From Macrostomum hystrix (lineage: Eukaryota > Platyhelminthes > Macrostomidae): a DNA stretch of 64,000 nt. Positions 46,222 to 56,215 of this stretch are shown here, piece after piece (position 1 is the stretch's first letter; the number at the start of each line of letters is the position of its first letter). Position numbers and translations under genes: made by a program. The notes under the pieces are model-generated. The model worked only from the letters and a program-made list of their open reading frames with translations, ran no database searches and was not told the origin of the DNA. Location: the NCBI GenBank assembly GCA_950097015.1, contig CATNEN010000041.1:1963501-2027500 (forward strand), in the 5' to 3' direction.

Positions 46222-47445
46222 TCAGCCAGCAGTGCCTTCTGAGCAGGCTGAGGCGTCAGTATTTGCAGCCGCATGGCTCCTGCCGGTGCTCAAAACGGCG
46301 CTTCGGGGCTGAGTTCCGCCGCCGCTTGACCGGACCGGCGGAGCGCCATAGGCGGATGCGCGTTGCCGGCCCCAGCTGCCTCGGCAGCAGAGCAGCTCCA
46401 TCGAGGCCCGCTTGAACTGTGCGCTGCGTGACAGCAGAACAAAGACGGTGACGCACTGGTTGACCAGAGCCAGGCACATGCTTGAATAAGCCAGGTTGGT
46501 TACCCGCGTCAGGTATTCCTCGTTCTTCAGGATATCCAAGGTATCCAGTCCTACCTCCATGATCGGACGGAGGATCATCAGGGGCATGTGCAGAGCCAGG
46601 TAGACGCAGCCGAGAATGAGCACAACCACGGTGCCGCTCGTGTCGGCAGCTCCGGTCTGCGGCTGTCCGGAGGTCAGAGCGCTCCGGTTCCTGAGAATAG
46701 CAGTCACCTTGTACAGCAGAATCAGGTCCAAAACTAGGATGACGAGAATGAATGCAGTTGGAGGATTGGACATGATGGTGGTGAAGTACATCATGAACAT
46801 GCGAGACTCTGGCAAGTGGTAGCAGTAGATCAAGCCAATGCCGGGCATGTAGATGTACTGATGGCCGGTGAAAATAATATTCGGCACAGAGCCGAGCACA
46901 GCCATGAGCAAGGTGACCAGCAGCGCTGCTACGGCCCAGCGCCTACCGACCTGCTTCATGGCCAGCGGTCGCAGAACCACCAGCACGCGGTCGCTGACCA
47001 GCACCAGCAGCCACAGGCAGGTCAGCAGGTGGAGAAAGTTGGTGGCACCGCGTGTCACTTTGCATGCGGCATCGCTCAAGTTGTACAGCATGAAGGACAA
47101 TCGACCGCGAGTCAGCCATGGTAGACCCTTGTTTAAGAGGCCGTTGAATATTCCGTTGAAGGTGAGCGACAGCAGGTCCGCGATGGCGATGCAGCCGAGG
47201 TACAGGTTCTGTCGGCTGACAGGCCGCAGACGCGCCAGCATGAGGTAGGCCACGAGCAGATTACCAGCTGTGCCGACAAGCAGCAGGAGCGGCATGAGGA
47301 CGGCCGACAGAGCGCCGACCACGATGGACAGGACGCAGTTGAGCATGCGGGACGGCTGGCCGCTGTTGCAGTCCCTGACCATTCCCAGGCCGTTCTCCAG
47401 GAATTCGATTCGCATGGCGGCGCCAACTCGACTTGCGTTGCTCAT
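46222..47445 (-). CDS. Rhodopsin-like GPCR, copy A (407 aa, intronless)
   Basis: Class A seven-helix receptor, ligand unknown. ATG at 47445 (cat on plus). TM1 about residues 40-70 with GNLLVAYLML (the Asn of position 1.50); TM2 with LYLGCIAIADLLSL (Asp90); Cys128 before TM3; TM3 ends SDRVLVVLRPL, a DRY variant (DRV). ECL2 has a YCYH cysteine for the usual disulphide. TM5 spans NPPTAFILVILVLDLILLY, TM6 GTVVVLILGCVYLALHMPLMI, TM7 LAYSSMCLALVNQCVTVFVLL, where NPxxY is replaced by NQCVT. The C-tail is rich in Ser, Arg and Gly. NAS at residue 3 is a glycosylation site. The overall pattern resembles invertebrate peptide-receptor-like orphan GPCRs. It forms a pair with 51793-52992. Confidence 0.88.
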   Translation of the reverse strand: MSNASRVGAAMRIEFLENGLGMVRDCNSGQPSRMLNCVLSIVVGALSAVLMPLLLLVGTAGNLLVAYLMLARLRPVSRQNLYLGCIAIADLLSLTFNGIFNGLLNKGLPWLTRGRLSFMLYNLSDAACKVTRGATNFLHLLTCLWLLVLVSDRVLVVLRPLAMKQVGRRWAVAALLVTLLMAVLGSVPNIIFTGHQYIYMPGIGLIYCYHLPESRMFMMYFTTIMSNPPTAFILVILVLDLILLYKVTAILRNRSALTSGQPQTGAADTSGTVVVLILGCVYLALHMPLMILRPIMEVGLDTLDILKNEEYLTRVTNLAYSSMCLALVNQCVTVFVLLSRSAQFKRASMELLCCRGSWGRQRASAYGAPPVRSSGGGTQPRSAVLSTGRSHAAANTDASACSEGTAG

Positions 47446-47800
47446 TGCTGCCAGCTTATTTCGACCAGCTCCTGTGATGCTCCCTAAAGAATAGACACCT
47501 GAAGGCTATGCGGACTCCCGTCTAATATTTCATAGTTGTCTCCATGCTGATCCACAGATGGCCAATAGCATCGCTAGATAACTACTGACTGTCCAATGAC
47601 TTCTCAGGGCTAACCTGCTCAAAGCCCGAGGGAATTCCGCCTGCTTTGTAAAAATAGTTGATCACAGCCACACATGACATTGCCTTACTGCCCGATATCA
47701 GACTTTACAGCCAGGATTTTCTGGCAGACTTAACTGTCAGGCTTTAGTGTCGGATATCACTGTCATGCCTTACTCTCAGATGTCACTGTCATGCCTTACT
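46904..47800. repeat. Near-identical duplicated block, copy A
   Basis: Matches 52451-53340 with an offset of 5547 bp. It covers codons 1 to about 181 of the GPCR, about 300 bp of 5' flank and the beginning of the 26-bp array. I see about four or five substitutions and one small indel. Confidence 0.9.
47446..47749. other. 5' flank of GPCR A
   Basis: Single-copy sequence between the GPCR start and the array, nearly identical to 52993-53304. A promoter is expected here, but no TATA or CCAAT box in minus orientation is convincing. Confidence 0.4.
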
Positions 47801-49106
47801 GTCAGATGTCACTGATGTACCTTACTGTCAGATGTCACTGATATGCCTTACTGTCAGATGTCACTGATATGCCTTACTGTCAGATGTCACTGATATGCCT
47901 TACTGTCAGATGTCACTGATATGCCTTACTGTCAGATGTCCCTGTCATGCCTTACTGTCAGATGTCACTGATGTACCTTACTGTCAGATGTCACTGATGT
48001 ACCTTACTGTCAGATGTCACTGTCATGCCTTACTCTCAGATGTCACTGTCATGCCTTACTGTCAGATGTCACTGATGTACCTTACTGTCAGATGTCACTG
48101 ATGTACCTTACTGTCAGATGTCACTGATGTACCTTACTGTCAGATGTCACTGATGTACCTTACTGTCAGATGTCACTGATGTACCTTACTGTCAGATGTC
48201 ACTGATGTACCTTACTGTCAGATGTCACTGATGTACCTTACTGTCAGATGTCACTGATGTACCTTACTGTCAGATGTCACTGATGTACCTTACTGTCAGA
48301 TGTCACTGTCTTGCCTTACTGTCAGATGTCACTGATGTACCTTACTGTCAGATGTCACTGATGTACCTTACTGTCAGATGTCACTGATGTACCTTACTGT
48401 CAGATGTCACTGATGTACCTTACTGTCAGATGTCACTGATGTACCTTACTGTCAGATGTCACTGTCTTGCCTTACTGTCAGATGTCACTGATGTACCTTA
48501 CTGTCAGATGTCACTGATGTACCTTACTGTCAGATGTCACTGATGTACCTTACTGTCAGATGTCACTGATGTACCTTACTGTCAGATGTCACTGATGTAC
48601 CTTACTGTCAGATGTCACTGATGTACCTTACTGTCAGATGTCACTGATGTACCTTACTGTCAGATGTCACTGATGTACCTTACTGTCAGATGTCACTGTC
48701 TTGCCTTACTGTCAGATGTCACTGATGTACCTTACTGTCAGATGTCACTGATGTACCTTACTGTCAGATGTCACTGATGTACCTTACTGTCAGATGTCAC
48801 TGATGTACCTTACTGTCAGATGTCACTGATGTACCTTACTGTCAGATGTCACTGATGTACCTTACTGTCAGATGTCACTGATGTACCTTACTGTCAGATG
48901 TCACTGATGTACCTTACTGTCAGATGTCACTGATGTACCTTACTGTCAGATGTCACTGATGTACCTTACTGTCAGATGTCACTGATGTACCTTACTGTCA
49001 GATGTCACTGATGTACCTTACTGTCAGATGTCACTGATGTACCTTACTGTCAGATGTCACTGATGTACCTTACTGTCAGATGTCACTGTCTTGCCTTACT
49101 GTCAGG
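47750..49106. repeat. 26-bp satellite, about 52 copies, upstream of GPCR A
   Basis: Unit TGTCACTGATGTACCTTACT+GTCAGA. Variants with GTCTTGCC or GTCATGCC in place of GATGTACC are interspersed. Confidence 0.97.
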
Positions 49107-49620
49107 CTTTACAGTCGACTCTATGAAAAAAGAATTTTTAAATTAAGTGTTGTGTAAAGCTTGTCGCGGTTAAACAAGACGAATGACTGACAGATGAGAC
49201 AAGAGCTGCGAAAGTGATGCTTTTGAGCTGACTTCATCAGCGCGGAGTGGCCTCGGCCAAGCGGTTGAGCTGTGCGCTGCTTCCTGATGCGTTTAATTAA
49301 CACCTGCGCCAGCAAGATAAACGCTTGCACTGCATTTTCATGCTCCGAGTGCTTTCCTGGAATCGATTCGACGATCAGCCAGGTGAAAAAATCTTCCGTT
49401 TGTGTTTTTACACGTTGTCAGAGGAGCATTTCGTACTACTAAAAGTAAAAAGTATAAATGTGATCTTTGAAGACCAAAAGCTGCAAGGTGGTGAAATAAT
49501 AATTATTGGTCGCAACTCATAGTTCCTAGAAATACACAGTGTTACGACCATGTTATTAATTTTTTTAATTCTTTACTTTTAGATGTTCGAAGACAAACAT
49601 ATCTCTATAAATCGCCCATA
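49107..49620. other. Spacer between the two satellites
   Basis: AT-leaning unique sequence. Two ORFs of 65-70 codons are within chance expectation. Confidence 0.4.
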
Positions 49621-49624
49621 TTCC

Positions 49625-51265
49625 AAGATCTACCAGATCCCATGATTCCCAAATCCCACGATTCCTTAATCCCACAATTCCCAAATCCCAGAATTCCCAA
49701 ATCCCACGATTCCCAGATCCCACGATTCCCAGATCCCACGATTCCCAAATCCCACGATTCCTTAATCCCACAATTCCCAAATCCCAGAATTCCCAAATCC
49801 CACGATTCCCAGATCCCACGATTCCCAGATCCCACGATTCCCAGATCCAACGATTCCCAGATCCCACGATTCCTAGATCCCACGATTCCCAGATCCCACG
49901 ATTCCCAGATCCCACGATTCCCAGATCCTACGATTTTCAAATCGCACGATTCCCAGATCCCACGATTCCCAGATCCCACTATTCTCAGATCCCACGATTC
50001 CCAGATCCCACGATTCCCAGATCCCACGATTCCCAGATCCCACGATTCCCAGATCATACGATTCCCAGATCACACGATTCCCAGATCCCGAAATTCCCTG
50101 ATCCCAAGATTCCCAAACCCCAGGATTCCCAGATCACTCAATTCCCAGATCACTCAATTCCCAGATCACTCGATTCCCAAATCCCAAAATTCCTAGATCC
50201 TTCAATTCCTAGATCTTACAATCAATTACCAGTTCCCACAATTCCCAAATCCTACGATTTTCAAATCGCACGATTTCCAGATCCCAAGATTCCCAGATCA
50301 CACGATTCCGAGATCCCAAGATTCCCGCATCCCACGATTCCCATATCTAGCGATTTCAAATCCCACGATTCCCAAATCCCAGAATTCCCAGATCCCATGA
50401 TTCCCAAATCCCACGATTCCTTAATTCCACAATTCCCAAATCCCAGAATTCCCAGATCGCACGATTCCCAGATCCCACGATTCCCAGATCCCACGATTCC
50501 CAGATCCAACGATTCCCAGATCCCACGATTCCTAGATCCCACGATTCCCAGATCCCACGATTCCCAGATCCCACGATTCCCAGATCCCACGATTCTCAGA
50601 TCCCACGATTCCCAGATCCCACGATTCCCAGATCCCACGATTCCCAGATCCCACGATTCCCAGATCCCACGATTCCCAGATCATACGATTCCCAGATCAC
50701 ACGATTCCCAGATCCCGAAATTCCCTGATCCCAAGATTCCCAAACCCCAGGATTCCCAGATCACTCGATTCAAAGATCACTCAATTCCCAGATCACTCGA
50801 TTCCCAAATCCCAAAATTCCTAGATCCTTCAATTCCTAGATCTTACAATTACCAGTTCCCACAATTCCCAAATCCTACGATTTTCAAATCGCACGATTTC
50901 CAGATCCCAAGATTCCCAGATCACACGATTCCGAGATCCCAAGATTCCCACATCCCACGATTCCTATATCTAGCGATTTCAAATCCCACGATTCCCAAAT
51001 CCCAGAATTCCCAGATCCCATGATTCCCAAATCCCACGATTCCTTAATCCCACAATTCCCTAATCCCAGAATTCCCAGATCCCACGACTTCCAAATCCCA
51101 CGACTTCCAAATCCCACGACTTCCAAATCTTACGATTCCCAAATCCCACACTTCCCAAATCCCAGAATTCCCCGATCCCATGATTCCCAAATTCCACGAT
51201 TACTAAATCCCACGATTCCCAAATCCTACGATTGCCAGATCCCATGATTCCCAGATCCCAATGAG
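49625..51265. repeat. 16-bp satellite, CCCAGATCCCACGATT, about 100 copies
   Basis: Degenerate 16-mers organised in larger duplicated blocks: the series at 49641 recurs at 50397 and 51020, and that at 50273-50430 recurs at 50893-51060. ORFs full of GSGNRGIW or IPRSHDSQ are array translations. Confidence 0.96.
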
Positions 51266-51495
51266 TCCTAGGTCCTCAACGCTGCTCAATCCTGAGTTGT
51301 CGATGTGATTCACCGATCACAAAATTCATAGATTTCACGATCCCAGTGGTTAATCCCTCCGTTTCTTTCACTAACTGGAAAATCGATATTTCTCTCGAAA
51401 CCAGAAGGTGCAGCTATAAAACTCGAGACTCCAAATTATTTTTTCTCGGTTCGAAGAAGGCCAATGCAATGAGTCGCAGTTCAGTCGATTCGCAC

Positions 51496-51501
51496 TTTAT
51501 T
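51496..51501 (-). terminator. Candidate poly(A) signal of GPCR B
   Basis: AATAAA on the minus strand about 290 nt after the GPCR B stop codon. Confidence 0.4.
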
Positions 51502-51792
51502 TTCCTCTCTTTGACGTAGCCGCAGCTACTGAAGTGAAGCAACCCGAGAGGCAAAATCTAATTCACCTTTGTGATATCTGGCATTGAACCACGGGTGCAA
51601 AAACACAAAGCAGAATTTGTTTGCCGTGGGTCGGGTTTCACTTGCTCCCCCAGCAACTTCGATCCCCGATGTGCTCCGTGTGAATGAGGAATTCGTGAAT
51701 CTATAGCTGAATCTACGAGAATAATATCATTTCCCTCGTATGTGCTTTCATCAGCCAGGTGATTCGGTTTGTGTCGTTGTGCCATTGCGCTC

Positions 51793-52992
51793 TCAGCTGG
51801 AATCCCCAGATCCATCTCGCATAGCTGAAGTCATCGTCTCCATGGGAATTCCCGACTCTGGTCGAGTCGCTCTCCCGGAGTGGACGCTCTCCGGGATGCC
51901 GTAGGACGAGGCTTCTGGGCCACGAGGGCGACAGCGGAGCAGCTCTAGAACGGCCTTCTTGAACCCGGTGTTCCGAGCATGCAGGACAAAGACGCTGACG
52001 CACTGGTTCACCAGGGTCAGGCAGATGCAGGTGTAGGTCAAGTTGCCCACCATTGTGATGTAAGTCACATCAGCATTCCTGTCCAGAGCGTCAAAGGCCA
52101 CTTCAAGCATGGGCCTCATAATGAGCAGCGGGGTGTGCAGTGCCAGGTAGATGCATGCCAGGATGAGCACAATAATTGTGCCGCTCGTAGCTGCTCTGCC
52201 TGTCTTTACCTGACCGCAGGTGAGGGCGCTGCGTTGTCTCAGGGCTGCGGTCACCTTGCGCAGCAGAATCAGGTCCAGTGCCAGTATGATCAAAATCAGA
52301 GCAGTTGGAGGGCTTGACACGATGACAGTGAAAAAAATCATTAACCGGCGCGCCTGTGGGCTCACGAAGCAGTATTGAACCAAGGCGGCTGGGAATTGAG
52401 CATATTGGTGTCCGGCCATCACAAAATTTGGCACAGCGATTAGCGCAGCCATGAGCAGGGTGACCAGCAGCGCTGCTACGGCCCAGCGCCTACCGACCTG
52501 CTTCATGGCCAGCGGTCGCAGAACCACCAGCACGCGGTCGCTGACCAGCACCAGCAGCCACAGGCAGGTCAGCAGGTGGAGAAAGTTGGTGGCACCGCGT
52601 GTCGCTTTGCATGCGGCATCGCTCAAGTTGTACAGCATGAAGGACAATCGACCGCGAGTCAGCCATGGTAGACCCTTGTTTAAGAGGCCGTTGAATATTC
52701 CGTTGAAGGTGAGCGACAGCAGGTCCGCGATGGCGATGCAGCCGAGGTACAGGTTCTGTCGGCTGACAGGCCGCAGACGCGCCAGCATGAGGTAGGCCAC
52801 GAGCAGATTACCAGCTGTGCCGACAAGCAGCAGGAGCGGCATGAGGACGGCCGACAGAGCGCCGACCACGATGGACAGGACGCAGTTGAGCATGCGGGAC
52901 GGCTGGCCGCTGTTGCAGTCCCTGACCATTCCCAGGCCGTTCTCCAGGAATTCGATTCGCATGGCGGCGCCAACTCGACTTGCGTTGCTCAT
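51793..52992 (-). CDS. Rhodopsin-like GPCR, copy B (399 aa, intronless)
   Basis: Paralogue of the GPCR at 46222-47445. Residues 1 to about 181 are the same apart from Val130 to Ala; TM1 to TM4 and the DRV motif are therefore shared. From residue 182 the proteins diverge to roughly half identical: ECL2 is YCFVSPQARR, TM5 SPPTALILIILALDLILL, TM6 GTIIVLILACIYLALHTPLLI, TM7 LTYTCICLTLVNQCVSVFVLH, again lacking NPxxY. The C-tail is short and ends in a Met/Ser/Asp-rich stretch. The ligand is unknown. The conserved intracellular residues suggest a working receptor, and the divergence concentrates in the second half, which includes ECL2 and ECL3. Confidence 0.88.
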   Translation of the reverse strand: MSNASRVGAAMRIEFLENGLGMVRDCNSGQPSRMLNCVLSIVVGALSAVLMPLLLLVGTAGNLLVAYLMLARLRPVSRQNLYLGCIAIADLLSLTFNGIFNGLLNKGLPWLTRGRLSFMLYNLSDAACKATRGATNFLHLLTCLWLLVLVSDRVLVVLRPLAMKQVGRRWAVAALLVTLLMAALIAVPNFVMAGHQYAQFPAALVQYCFVSPQARRLMIFFTVIVSSPPTALILIILALDLILLRKVTAALRQRSALTCGQVKTGRAATSGTIIVLILACIYLALHTPLLIMRPMLEVAFDALDRNADVTYITMVGNLTYTCICLTLVNQCVSVFVLHARNTGFKKAVLELLRCRPRGPEASSYGIPESVHSGRATRPESGIPMETMTSAMRDGSGDSS

Positions 52993-53340
52993 TGCTGCCA
53001 GCTTATTTCGACCAGCTCCTGTGATGCCCCCTAAAGAATAGACACCTGAAGGCTATGCGGACTCCCGCCTAATATTTCATAGTTGTCTCCATGCTGATCC
53101 ACAGATGGCCAATAGCATCGCTAGATAACTACTGACTGTCCAATGACTTCTCAGGGCTAACCTGCTCAAAGCCCGAGGGAATTCCGCCTGCTTTGTAAAA
53201 ATAGTTGATCACAGCCACACATGACATTGCCTTACTGCCCGATGTCAGACTTTACAGCCAGGATTTTCTGGCAGACTTAACTGTCAGGCTTTAGTGTCGG
53301 ATATCACTGCCTTACTCTCAGATGTCACTGTCATGCCTTA
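52451..53340. repeat. Near-identical duplicated block, copy B
   Basis: Partner of 46904-47800. Homology drops sharply at about 52451, inside the coding sequence. Confidence 0.9.
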
Positions 53341-55356
53341 CTGTCAGATGTCACTGATGTACCTTACTGTCAGATGTCACTGATATGCCTTACTGTCAGA
53401 TGTCACTGATATGCCTTACTGTCAGATGTCACTGATATGCCTTACTGTCAGATGTCACTGTCTTGCCTTACTGTCAGATGTTACTGTCATGCCTTACTCT
53501 CAGATGTCACTGTCATGCCTTACTGTCAGATGTGACTGACATGCCTTACTGTCAGATGTCACTGATATGCCTTACTGTCAGATGTCACTGTCTTGATTAC
53601 TGTCAGATGTCACTGATATGCCTTACTGTCAGATGTGACTGACATGCCTTACTGTCAGATGTCACTGTCATGCCTTACTGTCAGATGTCACTGTCATGCC
53701 TTACTGTCAGATGTCACAGTCATGCCTTACTGTCAGATGTCACTGTCATGCCTTACTGTCAGATGTCACTGATATGCCTTACTGTCAGATGTCACTGTCA
53801 TGTCTTACTCTCAGATGTGATTGTCAGATGTCACTGTCTTGCCTTACTGTCAGATGTCACTGATGTACCTTACTGTCAGATGTCACTGATGTACCTTACT
53901 GTCAGATGTCACTGATGTACCTTACTGTCAGATGTCACTGATGTACCTTACTGTCAGATGTCACTGATGTACCTTACTGTCAGATGTCACTGATGTACCT
54001 TACTGTCAGATGTCACTGATGTACCTTACTGTCAGATGTCACTGTCATGCCTTACTGTCAGATGTCACTGATGTACCTTACTGTCAGATGTCACTGATGT
54101 ACCTTACTGTCAGATGTCACTGATGTACCTTACTGTCAGATGTCACTGTCATGCCTTACTGTCAGATGTCACTGATGTACCTTACTGTCAGATGTCACTG
54201 ATGTACCTTACTGTCAGATGTCACAGTCATGCCTTACTGTCAGATGTCACTGATGTACCTTACTGTCAGATGTCACTGTCATGCCTTACTGTCAGATGTC
54301 ACTGTCATGCCTTACTGTCAGATGTCACTGATGTACATTACTGTCAGATGTCACTGATGTACCTTACTGTCAGATGTCACTGATGTACCTTACTGTCAGA
54401 TGTCACTGATGTACCTTACTGTCAGATGTCCCTGTCATGCCTTACTGTCAGATGTCCCTGTCATGCCTTACTGTCAGATGTCCCTGTCATGCCTTACTGT
54501 CAGATGTCCCTGTCATGCCTTACTGTCAGATGTCCCTGTCATGCCTTACTGTCAGATGTCCCTGTCATGCCTTACTGTCAGATGTCACTGTCATGCCTTA
54601 ATGTCAGATGTCACTGTCTTGCCTTACTGTCAGAAGTCACTGATGTACCTTACTGTCAGATGTCACTGATGTACATTACTGTCAGATGTCACTGATGTAC
54701 CTTACTGTCAGATGTCACTGATGTACCTTACTGTCAGATGTCACTGTCATGCCTTACTGTCAGATGTCCCTGTCATGCCTTACTGTCAGATGTCACTGTC
54801 ATGCCTTACTGTCAGATGTCACTGATATGCCTTACTGTCAGATGTCACTGTCTTGCCTTACTGTCAGATGTCACTGATGTACCTTACTGTCAGATGTCAC
54901 TGTCATGCCTTAATGTCAGATGTCACTGTCTTGCCTTACTGTCAGAAGTCACTGATGTACCTTACTGTCAGATGTCACTGATGTACATTACTGTCAGATG
55001 TCCCTGTCATGCCTTACTGTCAGATGTCACTGTCATGCCTTACTGTCAGATGTCCCTGTCATGCCTTACTGTCAGATGTCACTGTCGTGCCTTACTGTCA
55101 GATGTCCCTGTCATGACTTACTGTCAAATGTCACTGTCGTGCCTTACTGTCAGATGTCACTGATGTACCTTACTGTCAGATGTCCCTGTCATGACTTACT
55201 GTCAGATGTCACTGATGTACCTTACTGTCAGATGTCACTGTCATGCCTTACTGTCAGATGTCACTGATGTACCTTACTGTCAGATGTCACTGTCGTGCCT
55301 TACTGTCAGATGTCACTGTCATGCCTTACTGTCAGATGTCACTGTCATGCCTTACT
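53305..55356. repeat. 26-bp satellite, about 79 copies, upstream of GPCR B
   Basis: Same unit family as 47750-49106 but more varied: GATGTACC, GATATGCC, GTCATGCC, GTCTTGCC and CCCTGTCATGCC forms in blocks, and one copy interrupted near 53815. Confidence 0.97.
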
Positions 55357-55468
55357 GGACCCGGACAGCGAGAACTAGAAACTAGTTTCCAGCGAGCCCT
55401 TACCGCGAGCCCTTAACGCTCATAGAAAACAAAGGCAAGCTCACGACATAGTTGCTCTTTTAAAATGA

Positions 55469-55474
55469 TTTATT
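55469..55474 (-). terminator. Candidate poly(A) signal of the glycine-rich gene
   Basis: AATAAA on the minus strand about 260 nt after the stop codon at 55737. A transcript ending here would include the pentamer repeat in its 3' UTR. Confidence 0.4.
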
Positions 55475-55667
55475 AAGCTTGACTTATTTCATTAAAGATG
55501 GATTTCTGAACTGAAAACTTTGTTCAAGGCTTTAGTAGGTCATGGCAGTGACCATGTGGCCAGAACAGGTGTGGCTCTGAGGCCCACCACAGAGTATAAC
55601 ACTTTAAGAAATAAGTAAGATTTTGGTAGGATAGTAGGGACGATTTTTGTTTTTTTTTCGATTTTTC

Positions 55668-55736
55668 GAGTCCAGTCCAGTCCAGTCCAGTCCAGTCCAG
55701 TCCAGTCCAGTCCAGTCCAGTCCAGTCCAGTCCAGT
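55668..55736. repeat. (AGTCC)n pentamer, about 13 copies
   Basis: Perfect repeat touching the stop codon of the glycine-rich gene; it would be transcribed as CUGGA repeats. Confidence 0.95.
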
Positions 55737-56215
55737 TCAGCAGAGTGCACCGATTAGTCGAATGACCACCTGGCCGTGCTGGTCGGTGTTGCCGCCTGTG
55801 ATGCCGATGCAGTCGCTGCCGGAACAGAAGGAGCCACCGCCGCCTCCAGGCCAGCTATTGAAGTAGCTGGTGGCTCCTCCGCTGAAGCCCCCACCGGCTC
55901 CGGAGGCTCCATAGACAGACGTGGCATCTCCACCGCCACCACCGCCTCCGAATCCGCCCACTCCGGTGTTCGACCTGCCAGCCGCGCCGCCCACCCAGCC
56001 CTCAGCTCGACTGCCGCCTCTATCGCCGTCGTTGTTGGATCTCCTGGCATTGACGGGCTTTCCCAGCCAGCCGGCACCGCAGCCTCCGTGGTTGTGCGTG
56101 AAGGGCATGAGGCTCGGGTTGTTGTATCCGGGCTGACCGTCGGTTCCTTTGTAACAAGTCGGCATTGCGCAACTTTCGACGGAAGATCCGTTGGTTCCCG
56201 CCTCCCCTGGGAGTC
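55737..56215 (-). CDS. Glycine-rich gene exon 4 and stop
   Basis: 479 nt to TGA. Contains the long poly-Gly turns and the paired cysteines of FCSGSDC. Confidence 0.88.

Noticed and set aside
49225-49260. A second CTGATGA (minus strand) as a hammerhead
   Set aside because: No matching stem II or GAAA follows at the needed spacing; the same holds for the CTGATGAAA near 51750.
49565-51247. ORFs rich in GSGNRGIWES or IPRSHDSQ
   Set aside because: Array translations on both strands of the 16-bp satellite.
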